A stretch of DNA of 64,000 bases. Origin: Trichomonas vaginalis G3 (Eukaryota; Parabasalia; Trichomonadida; Trichomonadidae). This document shows, piece after piece, positions 39,150 to 50,272 of this stretch. A model generated the notes under the pieces. It did not search any database and was not told the origin of the DNA. It saw only the letters and a program-made list of their open reading frames with translations. The first letter of the stretch is position 1; each line of letters begins with the position of its first letter. A program made the translations under genes and the position numbers. The DNA lies in the NCBI RefSeq assembly GCF_026262505.1, contig NC_067207.1:12616082-12680081 (forward strand), read 5' to 3'.

Positions 39150-39972
39150 TAGACAACTTCTTTATGTCTAGAAAATTCTATCTTGCCTTTTATTTTTTTC
39201 TCGCTGTGAAACGTATTCGGTCATTTTTTTAAAAATTAATTTTTTGTTAGAGATAAGAGCTAAAACTCGGTAAACAACTTCTTTATGTCTAGAAAATTCT
39301 ATCTTGCCTTTTATTTTTTTCTCGCTGTGAAACGTATTCGGTCATTTTTTTAAAAATTAATTTTTTGTTAGAGATAAGAGCTAAAACTTTGCAGACAACT
39401 CCCCCATGTCTAGCAAATTTAACATTCGTCTCCCATTTTTATATATTTGGTTTAGAATGTTCGAAAATGTGTAATATGGTCATTAATATTAATTGAAAAG
39501 AACCTTGAATTAATTCAATCTGATCTCACAAAATATTTTAAATTACAAACTTTGTAGTTTGAATAGATAATTAGTATTAAACTCAAATAACTAGTTTATT
39601 TTTGAATAAAAATTATTTGAATTTATTCAATTTTGTGAATTTTCCTTCAAAAATCAAGTTTAAATATCTTATTTGCCATATAATTATAAATACAATGAAA
39701 CATATTCGAAATTGAAAAGAATGACTTTTTCTGTTCTTTCAATCATTCAATTTGAATTTTGCAATATTGGATTTCTCATTAAATAGCTATTAAAAACAAC
39801 AAGCAATTTAACTTACATTCAAATTTATTTGTGTTATATTCAATCTTCTCAAAACTTATAATTTTCGGCTATAGCATGATTATATGCTATATAATATAAT
39901 AAACCTATAATAGTATCATTCTTTCAATTATTTGAAGAGAAAACCGAAAAAATCTATTTTCGGTCTATAACA
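39150..39972 (-). repeat. right long terminal inverted repeat of the rve-type element
   Basis: It pairs with 36800-37585 and has a partial third copy of the ~115 bp subrepeat at its inner edge (39150-39230), so the two arms differ in subrepeat number. Confidence 0.85.
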
Positions 39973-39987
39973 TATTTCTTTGATTAT

Positions 39988-40418
39988 AAAAATTATTTAT
40001 GAAAATTGGATGTGTATTCATTTGCAAATAGTTCTATTCGAATTTTGATTTTTTTGTTATTTAATGAGGGATTACCATATTAATATTATTTGTCCCTTAT
40101 TGTTAATTATTTCTAATAATTATATTGCATGTAGAAAAGCATGATAATTAAGGAGTAAATAAAAAATATTTTAAAAAACTGTGATAAAATAAAAATAATT
40201 TCCGACACTTGAAAATGTTTATTTTCTCATTGCACTCCTTTCTTCATCATATAGGATTCTTTGTGGCAACTTACGATTTAATAGTAAATTTTGCGACTAA
40301 AAAAAATTAAAAGAAAGTGAAATTTAGAATTCAAATTTTGTAAATATTTTCGAGAGTCCTCTATTTAGAAAAGTAAGATTTTTTGTAACGGAGATTTTTA
40401 AATTTTTGCCAACATAAA
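39988..40418. other. intergenic with a repeat shared with 43045-43103
   Basis: A ~55 bp block at 40093-40147 (TTATTGTTAATTATTT, ATAATTATATTGCA, TAGAAAAGCATGATAA) recurs in diverged form at 43045-43103, so related sequence stands on both sides of the split surface-protein gene. This suggests an old tandem duplication. No gene is seen here. Confidence 0.5.
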
Positions 40419-41202
40419 ATGTTTCTCGTTTTCCAACTCTTATGCAATAAAATTGTTCTCTTTGGGGGATCTAACGGCCATAATGGTGTGACGTTGGCTC
40501 CAAAAGAAACAGCAGCTTTTTCTAGTGACGAAAATTGTATTTTCATTAAAAATTACAAAGAACTTAATCTTATGTTTAGAATATACTACGATTTTGAATA
40601 TGAAAATAATTTTGACCATCCAATTACTCTTTACTACTTCATTTTTGACGAGCACATATACACAAATCCAACAACAATTAAAAAGAGCATGTTGTTTTCA
40701 AATCCAACAAGCCTTAAAATTAATAACCCAAGAGGATATCAAGTCTATGTTAGAACTGATTTCAATCATAATATTCCAGATATAATTACAAAATCCAAAG
40801 AATTTTATTTACCTAATATTTTATTCGTTTACTTTAAATATCTAGAAGCTGATCAGACTTATCTCACAATGGAAAAAGTTGAAACATTTCCATCAACCAT
40901 TCATATTCCAGCTACAGGTTCATATTTAATTAAAATCGGACAAGAATCAAAAGAAATTACATTTCCGGATCATTCTTCAGTATATATTAGAAGAAACGAT
41001 GTCAGTACAAGTTATCAAGTTGTTAATAACGACATTTCAAGTCTTAATTTTCCAGCAGGAACATCAGACAATGACTGTGTCGAGCTTGTAATAATGGCAG
41101 AAACAAATGAATATAGAAATCTGTATATAGATGCAGTTGAAAATCCAAATAATTATAATATTGTCTGTTATAGAAAAATAGGAGAAAGTGTTTTTAATTC
41201 TA

Positions 41203-42505
41203 TAGGGTGTCCAAAGGTGCGTTTAGCACAGCGCTCTATATGAGACTATTAAAGGAGATATATGCTGATTATAAATATATAATAAAAAATATGAATATAT
41301 GTATATGATGAGTATGTTGTATTTTGGCGCCATACCGGGATATAAAATGAATTTTGAGACAAGAGGCGGTTTCGCGGGAAATTTTGGCGGGATTTTTTTC
41401 ATTTTTTTAATGAATCATAAAGAAAACATCCTCGCTCTTGCAAAAAAATGCAAAGACTGTAAAAAATCTACGAGACATTGGTAAAATGCTTCGGTATGGA
41501 TGCTCCTAGCTATTCCACTGTAACGTATCATGTTAGGATGTATCACTTCATGAACAAAAAGGCGCCCATCATAAAAATTGACAAAAAATCGCCGGATCAA
41601 AGAAAAATCAAAGCAATTCTTCAAGCGCTAGATGAAGACCCAAGAGCATCACTCAGAAGGATAGAGGAGATGACAAAGATACCACGTACAACAGTCAGTT
41701 ATTATCTGCACAATTATTTGAACTACAAACTAGCGTATACACGTTGGGTTCCGCACAACCTTAATTCAGTTCAAAAAAAATCTAGAGTCCAATCTTCGAA
41801 AGAGCTCCTCTCTATATTGGGTGCGTATCAATCCAAGAAGTTTCGCTTTTTAGTAACAGGGGACGAGTCTTGGTTTCAATATGCAACAGAAGCCAAAATC
41901 ATGTGGATCCCGAAGGATGAAAATCCGCAAACATTCCCGAAGAAAAAAATTGACACACCAATGATGATGTTGTCGGTTTTTTGGGGCGTGAATGGCATCA
42001 TCGCAATTGATATTCTTCAAAAACCTAATACGATGAATGCTCAGTATCTAATTGACAATGTTCTTACTCAAATTATCAATTCTGATGAGTTTGAGAAATC
42101 CAAACAACAAAAACAAAAGTTTGCAATTCATTTTGATAATTCAAGAGTTCACAAAAGTCATAAGGTAATGAATTACTTGGTGGAAAACAATGTCAAAGTT
42201 GTTCCAAACCCATTTTATTCACCTGATATTGCCCCCTCTGACTTTTATTTATTCGGCACGCTAAAAAAGAGAGCTGAAGGACGCGAATTCGCGAGTCCAG
42301 ACGATCTTGAAAATTTTGTAAGAGAGCAATTTGAGCAATTTTCTCATGATGATTTAAAGCGTGTCTTTCAAGCCTGGATCGATCGCTGCGAACGCGTGAT
42401 TGAATCCAATGGTGATTATATTTAAATAAACTTTATATATATGTAACTTGTTTATTTCTATTCGCAGTATTCAGGTTTGTGCTAAACACACCTTTGGACA
42501 CCCTA
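41203..42505 (+). mobile_element. mariner transposon, Tvmar1-like, 1303 bp
   Basis: The ends are inverted repeats of about 30 bp beginning TAGGGTGTCCAAAGGTG, with TA on both sides (41201-41202 and 42506-42507). Length and transposase fit the Tvmar1 family known from T. vaginalis. It lies in the coding part of a surface-protein gene. Left and right repeats differ at very few positions, so the insertion is young. Confidence 0.9.
41410..42425 (+). pseudogene. mariner transposase (DD34D), one frame break
   Basis: The frame from ATG 41410 gives MNHKENILALAKKCKDCKK and ends at a TAA soon after; the main frame, from about 41463, gives 315 residues with KIPRTTVSYYLHNYLNYKLA (helix-turn-helix), GDESWFQY (first Asp), HFDNSRVHKSH (second) and SPDIAPSDFYLF (third). 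Exactly 34 residues lie between the second and third Asp, the mariner DD34D signature. The two frames join at a run of six A (about 41461-41466), where one more A would keep the frame. All catalytic residues are present. Confidence 0.85.
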
Positions 42506-42915
42506 TATTATAATTTTTTATTCAGACTCTCCAATGATTATATCATTTTATAATGGGTGCGAAAATCAGCAAACACAAATGTACTTTCCAGAAAAACGTG
42601 CATTTATTTTGAGAACGTTATGTGAAGATCAACCAATTTTTATTATTTGGAAGAAGAGAAATAGATGCATATTACATATTTAATTATCAAGACTCTCCAT
42701 ATTTCATTGTAAATACTTCAAATATTGAAGAATTACCTTTCAACGCTTCTGGATCAGGTCATAGATCAAACCATAGAGATGGTGAATTACCAATTATGAT
42801 TGCTAGCATTGCAGCTAGTGTAATTGCAGTTGGAGTTATTATAGGTCTTATCATTTTTTGCATAATCAAAAAGAAGAAAAAATCAGATGCTGAATCTGAC
42901 GTTCAAGACCCTTAA

Positions 42916-43565
42916 AATTAACGACTAAAACTTATTTTATTTTTATTATATTATGAAACATTATCTATAACAGCAAATACGAAATGTTCTATTTCATTTG
43001 AAATTAGTTCTAATCTATTTGATGAGAAAATTAATTATGTTTGCTCCATATTGTTAATTATTTGTGATAATTATATTTCACATAGAAAGCGTGATAACTA
43101 TAGTTCAATGGTACAAAATATTGGACAATAAACAAATTAGAATATATATCAATTCCAATTCCATATTTTTGATTCTCTTTAAAAGATGTGGCATTCATAA
43201 AGTCATATCTGGCGACTTCAGATGAGTTGAAGTAGGGTGGATAAAAATTACCACATCGTAGGAGAAGTATGTAATACCTTGAAATTGCCAGTGGCAAAGT
43301 CTGTTGTGTTAATGAAACTGCCACCATTATGATGGTCTTTTCGAATGCACTACATTTCCGCTATTAATGTGCATGCAATCTAATTGCAAATGGCACGATG
43401 TATATCTATCAGTTGAGACAAAGCTCAGAAAAATTTGAGGTATATTCGCTATATCACACTCTTCAAATTGTTTTGGGATTATGATTTGATAGAAAAAAAG
43501 GGTCCCAAAAAGTTTGAATGGTTGGATATATATATATATCAAAATTATATGGCTACAAATCGCAT
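42916..43565. other. intergenic, repeat block only
   Basis: It contains the 43045-43103 relative of 40093-40147. Two minus-strand open frames (43058-43542) have no protein-like features and are not called. Confidence 0.5.
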
Positions 43566-43955
43566 TTATAGTAGTGTATGCATGGTATAATTAAGATGGG
43601 ATTTGTCATTTTCGTTAATGTTTGCACCATGCGAAATAAGAAGTTCTGCTGTTTCTTTATTGTTTTTAATTATTGCAATATCAAGAGCGGTTCTCCCTAG
43701 ATAATCTTTTGTATTGACATTCACACCATGTGAAATAAGAAGTTCAGCTATTTCTTTATTGTTTTCTTGTGCAGCATAATGAAGAGCAGTTTTTCCATCT
43801 TCATCTTTTTCATTGATATTTGCACCATGTGAAATAATAAGTTCGGCCATTTCTTTATTATTATATTCTGCTGCATAATGAAGAGTTGTCTTTTCATAAA
43901 AATCTTCTTCATTGGCATTCGCACCATGTGAAATAAGAAGTTCGGCTATTTCTGA
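43566..43955 (-). pseudogene. ankyrin repeat fragment
   Basis: About four ankyrin repeats of the trichomonad type are encoded on the minus strand (AELLISHGANANEEDFYEK, GKTALHYAAQENNKEIAELL, SHGANINENDKSHL). The frame ends in a normal stop, but it has no family N-terminus: upstream it runs straight into an ELP3 fragment in another frame. It is therefore a 3' fragment of an ankyrin gene. Confidence 0.75.
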
Positions 43956-44194
43956 TAAGAGGGAGTATACGCTCACGATATTCAAGTGGAATTGCTTTGA
44001 TGATGTCTGAAGAACCTAAACTACGACTTAAATGGTATTTCCTTGCTATTTTGAATTTCTCGCGTTGAACATCTGGTTGAACACCCTTCTCATAGAAGTT
44101 GATCAAGTACTGGGCAAGTTCTGCTGCTGCTTTGAGCAAATTAGGATCTTCGTAATTCGTTGTATTTATTTTGTTGAATGTTTTGATCAGACAT
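43955..44194 (-). pseudogene. 5' fragment of an ELP3 gene
   Basis: On the minus strand NLLKAAAELAQYLINFYEKG, then FKIARKYHLSRSLGSSDIIK and AIPLEYRERILPLI follow the N-terminal region of Elp3, the catalytic subunit of Elongator (tRNA U34 modification). The ATG at 44194 gives MSDQNIQQNKYNE and is one base out of frame with the rest (near 44150), so the fragment carries a frameshift. The radical-SAM and acetyltransferase domains are absent; ankyrin sequence follows directly at about 43955. A full ELP3 must lie elsewhere in the genome. Confidence 0.75.
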
Positions 44195-44512
44195 CAAAAA
44201 ATTATGAATTGCTTATAGTATTTTATTCATATTGTTGTTTATCTTGCTTTAATTGGTATTATATTTTCAATAAGACATTTAAAGCTGTTTGAAAAAAATT
44301 AATTTTAAATAAACCTTCTTATATACTTGAAGCATTCGTATTCAAAATGAAAGTATCCCCAAGAAGGATTATGATCCCATATTTGAAATTGATCAGAAAA
44401 AAAAATTAATGAGATTGAAAAACGAAATGCATAATCAAATCTACTGTATTGATCCAAGATAACCTTTTAATGCGTTGCTGTTTTGTTAAATTCAATTCAC
44501 TATTTTTCATAG
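44195..44512. other. intergenic; leader of the aminopeptidase gene
   Basis: AT-rich. TTCACTATTTTTCATAG just before the ATG at 44513 contains TCACTAT, a fit to the trichomonad initiator (TCA-Y-W) at the usual distance. Confidence 0.5.
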
Positions 44513-47014
44513 ATGGAGATGACTCAAAATCATTCTGATCCGCTGAGTAAGCGAGCAATCAGAAAAGTATTGAAAACAGTATCTTTTTGTGTTATTTTAT
44601 GCTGCTTCATTGCAATCACAGTCGTAACACTAATGAAAATAACAAAAGAGCAAATTAGAGACTTTACAACCTTTCATGGTAGATTAATACCTAAGAAATA
44701 TGAATTAAAACTTATTCCTGATATTCAAAATCTCAAATTCTCAGCCGAAATCAACATTATTTTTCCGAAAACTTCAATCAATACAAAACTTCAACTAAAT
44801 ATGGCGAATACCATTAAAATCAGTGGGTTAGATGAATCATCCTACACTTATAATGAAACAACAGAAACTCTAATTTTTGATATTCCACAAAATACAGATC
44901 ACATAGCATTTAATTACACAGGCACAATCTACAATGATTTATATGGTCTTTATCTAACAAATGACACATCTTCTGGCACTCTCGGACTCGCAACACAGTT
45001 CGAACCAGAATATTCACGAAGAATGATGCCTTGTATCGATGAGCCCTTTGCCAGATCGGTCTACAAGCTTAGTATTGTCGTTCCCAAAGGATATTTAGCA
45101 CTTGCTAATACAAAACCAGTCAAAATTGTCGAAAATGAAAAAACATCTTTTTACGAATTCGAAGACACGCCATACATGCCAAGCTATCTTATATGTATAT
45201 GCGTTGGTAAGTGGGAAAAGCTGGTCGGAACGACGAACAAAGGCGTAGAAGTCTCAATTTACACATTACCTTCACAAAAAGAGAAACCAAACTTTGCTTT
45301 GAAGATGGCGAAAGAATCTTTGGAGTTCTTCGAGTCTTACACGAATATTGACTACCCGCTACAAGCTCTGCAATTGGTTGCAATCTCAGATTTCGCAGCT
45401 GGTGCCATGGAAAATTACGGGCTTGTCACTTTTCGTGATTATCTTCTTTCTGGGAAAGAAGATGATAAAGCGATGATGAGTCGTGCTGCCGAAGTCATTG
45501 CGCATGAGAATGCTCACCAGTGGACAGGAAACCTAGTTTCACCTCGTTCTTGGGCGAGTACGTGGTTGAATGAAGGATTTGCAAGTATTTTACCACATCT
45601 TGCCTTGGAATCCACTGGATACTTCCCATGGAGTGAGTTATATTATGATACAGAATACAGAGCGTTAAGTTTCGACTTAAGTACTTATACTCACGCAGTT
45701 GAGGACGATTTCGAAGATCCTGAGATGATGTTTGATGATATAAGTTATGAGAAAGGTGCTAGCGTATTAAATATGCTCAGATTATTACTCGGAGATGAGA
45801 TATTCAGAAAATGTCTTTCAGTTTACTTGAATACCTTCAGATATTCAGCCACAGTTACTGAAGATCTCGTTTACTCCTTCTCTCAGACCTCAGGTGTCGA
45901 TTTAAAGCCTTTCTTCAACGCATGGGTCAGAACTAAGGGTTCTCCAGTACTTTTTGTATCTAAAACCGATACAGGAATGTCAATTAAACAATACAGAGCT
46001 ACATACGACGGCAAATTCGAAGTAGCAACGAATCCTTGGCCATTCAAATTATTTATCTCAGAAAAAGATTACATACAAGTCACGAAAGTCGAAGAAACTC
46101 ATCACCAGTTCGAATACTTGAACTACGGAAGGAAAACTCTTGTTGTTGTCAAATATGATGATGAAATATTGGAAGAAATCACCGAAAACTGGAATAACAT
46201 TGACAACGACTTCAAGTGGGTTATTCTTCAAGACTTGGAGAGACTTATTATGTTGAATTTGACCAAGAAAGAGAAATTATATAATATTTTGATGAAATGT
46301 CAGAATGAAACTGATATTTTAGTCAAATCTACTGTCAACGATGCAGCAATGTTCATTCTGAACCTCTATAACTACGACAGTTCTATGGCAAGTGACTTTT
46401 CGGAGATGATTTATCCTTGGGCGGACAAACTCTTCCAGAAAGGCAAAGATATGAGTGTTTACGAGACAGACACACTCAAGAGATTGGTCTACTTCGGTGG
46501 ACATATCTGTAGATCAGAAAAATTCAAAGATTTGAAGAAATATAATTTATTAACTGATGATTTCACGATTCTGATGTTCGATGCATGGAATCAAACAACC
46601 TTTGATGAATTGTTTGACAGATTAGACACCACAGATGCAACAACTCTCTTGGCAATTCAGAAATCTCTTGCATCAACAAATAATCAGACAAATTGTCAGA
46701 GAATTTTCGCAGAATTTGGTCTAAAGATCAAATGGCAGAATATAAACACAGTTCTAAATGTAATGATCGTTAACAAGAACTTGAGAAACTCTGCAATTGA
46801 TTATTTCTTAAACAACAGCAAGAAAGTCGCTGACGTGTTGGGAGTTGGATTCCAATCTGAGAGTTATATAAAGATTTGCTTCAGTTCAGCAAGAAACCTC
46901 GAAGAATTAGAAAAAATTGAAAAAACAGTGAGAAGCTGTTTCAAGGCATCAATGGATCGGACTATTAATCGTATAAAGGAAAGTACACTTGCTAGAATAC
47001 GTGCATCAATGTAA
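44513..47014 (+). CDS. membrane-anchored M1-family aminopeptidase
   Basis: The 833-residue product is a zinc aminopeptidase of family M1. A type II membrane anchor lies at about residues 23-43 (VSFCVILCCFIAITVVTLM). The substrate-binding GAMENYG is near residue 296, the zinc site HENAH near 329 and the third zinc ligand in NEGFAS near 351, all intact. The N-terminal beta domain precedes it and an ERAP1-like helical C-terminal domain fills residues from about 530 to the end. The length is normal for the family. It removes N-terminal amino acids from peptides, probably at the cell surface or in the secretory route. A TCACTAT initiator stands just upstream and the stop is in TAAA context. Confidence 0.92.
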   Translation: MEMTQNHSDPLSKRAIRKVLKTVSFCVILCCFIAITVVTLMKITKEQIRDFTTFHGRLIPKKYELKLIPDIQNLKFSAEINIIFPKTSINTKLQLNMANTIKISGLDESSYTYNETTETLIFDIPQNTDHIAFNYTGTIYNDLYGLYLTNDTSSGTLGLATQFEPEYSRRMMPCIDEPFARSVYKLSIVVPKGYLALANTKPVKIVENEKTSFYEFEDTPYMPSYLICICVGKWEKLVGTTNKGVEVSIYTLPSQKEKPNFALKMAKESLEFFESYTNIDYPLQALQLVAISDFAAGAMENYGLVTFRDYLLSGKEDDKAMMSRAAEVIAHENAHQWTGNLVSPRSWASTWLNEGFASILPHLALESTGYFPWSELYYDTEYRALSFDLSTYTHAVEDDFEDPEMMFDDISYEKGASVLNMLRLLLGDEIFRKCLSVYLNTFRYSATVTEDLVYSFSQTSGVDLKPFFNAWVRTKGSPVLFVSKTDTGMSIKQYRATYDGKFEVATNPWPFKLFISEKDYIQVTKVEETHHQFEYLNYGRKTLVVVKYDDEILEEITENWNNIDNDFKWVILQDLERLIMLNLTKKEKLYNILMKCQNETDILVKSTVNDAAMFILNLYNYDSSMASDFSEMIYPWADKLFQKGKDMSVYETDTLKRLVYFGGHICRSEKFKDLKKYNLLTDDFTILMFDAWNQTTFDELFDRLDTTDATTLLAIQKSLASTNNQTNCQRIFAEFGLKIKWQNINTVLNVMIVNKNLRNSAIDYFLNNSKKVADVLGVGFQSESYIKICFSSARNLEELEKIEKTVRSCFKASMDRTINRIKESTLARIRASM

Positions 47015-48219
47015 AAAAATGATTTTTGTTATATAAAAAAATAATTCTTTTTTATATAAAATTTTTATTATGTTTCTTTTGTATATTTAGGTAGCTAATC
47101 AGCGTTGAACTTCAGAATGCAGATTTGACAATTCTGATTATTTTGACGAAATTTGTGCCTTTCGGACGCCAAATCTCCAAAATGCTTAATATTTGTCACT
47201 TTTGAGTTCAAACTCGGGATACATTTTACATTTTTATAGCGATACGAGAAATTGGAGCACAAAAAATTGTGTGAGTACACTGCACTTTCGTTATTTTTGT
47301 GTATATTTGTAGACACTGTGTGAGTATTGTTATATATTCAATTTGGGCTAATAATTTCATATTTTCAAGATGAACGAATTATATCGAGCACTAGAAGGTC
47401 AACATTCAGGATTTTGCTATAACAGTATGAGCAAAATTTATCCCATGAAAAGAAATGTCAGGACTTCTAATCAATGACAATGAAAACAAAAGAGTTTCAA
47501 GATAGAGCCATAAAAGTTGAACAGATCGGCGCAATATACATAAATTTCCATAATTTTTTTATTGTTTTTGGCTCCGAAATTTCATTTTTTTGCATTGAAT
47601 TATGTTTGATCTGGCTTTATACGAGACACCAATGCGATTTTAAAAATATAATCCAGAAATTCTTTTCGAGAATGTTTTATTGGACAATGGGATGCATTTA
47701 GAATTCGGCGAAGCAAACTTATAGTAATATCAATTCTCAAATAAGTCGCAGAGAAGAGTGAATGAATAGTTGTAATATCGTACAAGACGCAATATGTTCA
47801 CACGGCAAAAAAGATAAATCAGATAAAATAACGATATCATTTTTAGTCTTCAATAATGTTTATCACAAAGAAAAACGAAACGTAGGTTTTATAAGCCAAA
47901 TAAAACTAAAGTATAAAAACTTTCTTCATCTTAGCTTACGTCAAACAAGAATTATCATAACTAATCCATTTAGCAAGTTTTTAATGTTAAAATCGCTAAT
48001 TTATGACTTGCATTATCAATGTACGTGGTTTCAACTGTCCTTTGCATTCCAAAAACAATTTTATTAATTTTAATGCAGAATATCAGAAAACTATTCAGAT
48101 AAAAGACATCCTCGAAAAATATTTCCGGATTATAGGTTTCTTATCGTTCAAGTGATTCGTACAGAGCTTGTGAAAACTTAATTCAAAGCAAAAAAATTAA
48201 AAAGCAAAAACGAAAAAAT
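47015..48219. other. intergenic, no supported gene
   Basis: A 35-codon frame at 47370 (MNELYRALEGQHSGFCYNSM) is protein-like but too short to call. Other small open frames between 47095 and 48067 have no recognisable features. Confidence 0.5.
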
Positions 48220-48293
48220 CTCCTCCCGTGTGGATCGAACACACGACTTCCAGATTAACAGTCTGACACTCTAACCAACTGAGTTAGGGAGGA
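48220..48293 (-). tRNA. tRNA-Asn (GTT)
   Basis: A complete cloverleaf is present on the minus strand: acceptor TCCTCCC/GGGAGGA, D stem ACTC/GAGT, anticodon stem TCAGA/TCTGG with loop CTGTTAA (anticodon GTT), and T arm GTGTG-TTCGATC-CACAC. All stems pair. A run of T follows on the minus strand side (TTTTTTCG), as expected of a polymerase III terminator. Confidence 0.95.
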
Positions 48294-49656
48294 ATTTACA
48301 TCAAAGAAAAAATATGCGCTCCCATAATATAAAAAATTTTCTTTTCTAATTATTCTCATTCACACATATTTTATGAATTTGTCGAGTACAAAGATATAGA
48401 CCAAAATTGTGCAAATTAGGCTCAACATGTTACGCAGAGTAGTACTGTGCATAAATATTGAATAATTTCGAGATATATATTACAATATCACAATTTAACT
48501 TAACAATGCAGATATGCTATTGTATTATGGGAAATAAATGAAAAAGTTTACTCAAGAAGAGCAAAATAAGATGTTAAGAAAGTAAATTGTTTATTGATTA
48601 GGCTGCATTCAGGTATTTTTCTGAATTAACATTTTTTTTGTTTTTCTTTATACGTATGCATATCCAATAATTTATGGATTTGTGAATAAGATATTTTGAG
48701 AATTCGGTAAATAAATCGTTATATATAAGATTGTATTAATCATTTCTTCTTACAATTAGATCATGGTAACAAGGGACGTATATGATAGTTGGATATTGTT
48801 AAATTGCGCGAAATTTTGATAAGTTTCATAAATTGTTTACAATATGTTCATATATATATAAAAATTCAATAACACGAATTTGCGTTAACTGTAAACAATC
48901 GGTATTAAGAGATTGATGAAAATCGTAATCAATATTTAAATTTTTCGAGGCTTTTTTGACTGAAAGCGATTGTCTTCGACACCTGTAATGAAGTCCTCTT
49001 TGGTGAATTTCTCCAAATTTTTTCTATTTTAGAGAATACCAATTATGTTTTTTAATAAATGGAAACGTTTTTTATTATTTTCGATTTTTTTGGAAAAATG
49101 AGGTTATAATTCTTGTAGATTTAAAATTTATATGGAAACAAAGCAATTAAATTATATTCCAAATCGAGAGAAACTATTTGTTTTTGCTGTTCTATAATTT
49201 TGCTACTAAAATATACCAATTATACAGCAGGACCAGATAATTTTTTTTTATTGATGCATAAAAGTATTTTATTTCCCAAAATCTTAAATCATTCATAGTT
49301 TTCTATCAAATATAATATAAAATTCTATGTAGCTCACCAGAAATTGTTAGTCATATAAAAATATCAGGATTTGCTTCATATGTTTAAAAAACATAGTAAA
49401 TATCTATAAAATCATCAATAAAATCATGATTTTATTCGAAGGAAAGTTCAAGATATATATTGTGATTTGCATTTCGAGAATAAATCTGAATAAAATGTGA
49501 ATACAACTCGCATATTAAGACTTCTCATCATAATCTTTTTATCAGTTAGTGAATATTGCTACAGAACAAGCCACATATGATTAGTATCTCATTATCAAAC
49601 GAAGGTTAAGCTAAGATATTTAATATTTCATCAACCGACTGTATGCATAATAATAT
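48294..49656. other. intergenic, no gene seen
   Basis: AT-rich DNA with no open frame or repeat that I can support, between the tRNA and the dispersed repeat. Confidence 0.6.
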
Positions 49657-49949
49657 ACCAGAAAGGTTAGTCAATCTGTTGTTTCAATATCGTTTTAAAT
49701 TTATTATGCTAAAATAGTACTTTGGCTATCATTGGTAATACATAGAGTTGCTACTGTTGTAGTATTTCGAAAAAATTAAGGTATCAACTTTAATGCAAAA
49801 TATGATGAGTAGAAAATCGAATATTTGGACTTTTGCAATATTATTTTTCTTTATCCGCTAGTATATCATTGTTTCATACTAATAACTTGGATCAATTCCG
49901 TTTCGATGATCAGATAAAGCAGAAACAATTAACTTAGGTGCCACTTTTG
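49657..49949 (+). repeat. dispersed ~295 bp repeat, copy 2
   Basis: It corresponds to 20315-20611 in the same orientation, from ATACCAGAA to GGTGCCACTTTT. Here no Polinton adjoins it, so this copy shows what the site may look like without one. Confidence 0.8.
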
Positions 49950-50272
49950 GAGAGAAGTCTTTCAACTAATTATTTGAGTTTCTATTTACTCTAATTCGGA
50001 ATAATAACAACGAATCATATAACAAGCATACACACAGGATGAACTTCAAGATTTAAGATTTCGAAATTTCATTAAGGGATACTAACCATAAATTTTAGCA
50101 ATATTAGATGCTATTATACTAACTATTGCATGCGCAGCTTATTAGAGCTTTAGTATTTGATAGTTTTCTCTCACTCTCAGAGAAGGAAAATTGGTAAACT
50201 ATTCAAAAATTGATAGATACGTACCTTTTAATTCGTGTTTACCATTTACATTCTGACAATTAATTTGGCTAA

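Larger units (their letters stand above)
36800..39972 (+). mobile_element. rve-type DNA transposon (IS481/Ginger-like) with long inverted repeats
   Basis: A 3.17 kb element begins TGTTATAGACCG and ends CGGTCTATAACA. It is framed by a perfect 15 bp direct repeat TATTTCTTTGATTAT (36785-36799 and 39973-39987), which I read as a target duplication. The inverted repeats are about 790-820 bp and nearly identical; each has inner subrepeats of about 115 bp. A single transposase gene lies between them. I recall an IS481-like eukaryotic superfamily reported from T. vaginalis, which this may be, but could not check. The near-identity of the arms indicates recent insertion. Confidence 0.8.
40419..42915 (+). 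pseudogene. type I membrane protein gene split by a mariner
   Basis: The first part (40419-41202) encodes a signal peptide (MFLVFQLLCNKIVLFG) and about 255 extracellular residues. The gene resumes after the mariner: if one TA is removed the frame continues NSIIIFYSDSPMIISFYNGC to CEDQPIFII. The last part (about 42655-42915) is in another frame, giving GRREIDAYYIFNYQDSPYFI, a membrane segment (IAASVIAVGVIIGLIIFCII) and a basic tail KKKKKSDAESDVQDP, so a one-base change near 42645 also separates them (ATTATTTGG). The layout resembles the 713-residue gene. The gene is dead unless the mariner is absent from other alleles. Confidence 0.75.

Noticed and set aside
47095-47320. Possible small nuclear RNA between the aminopeptidase and tRNA genes
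   Set aside because: I could not match it to U1-U6, SRP or RNase P conserved words, and no promoter element supports it.
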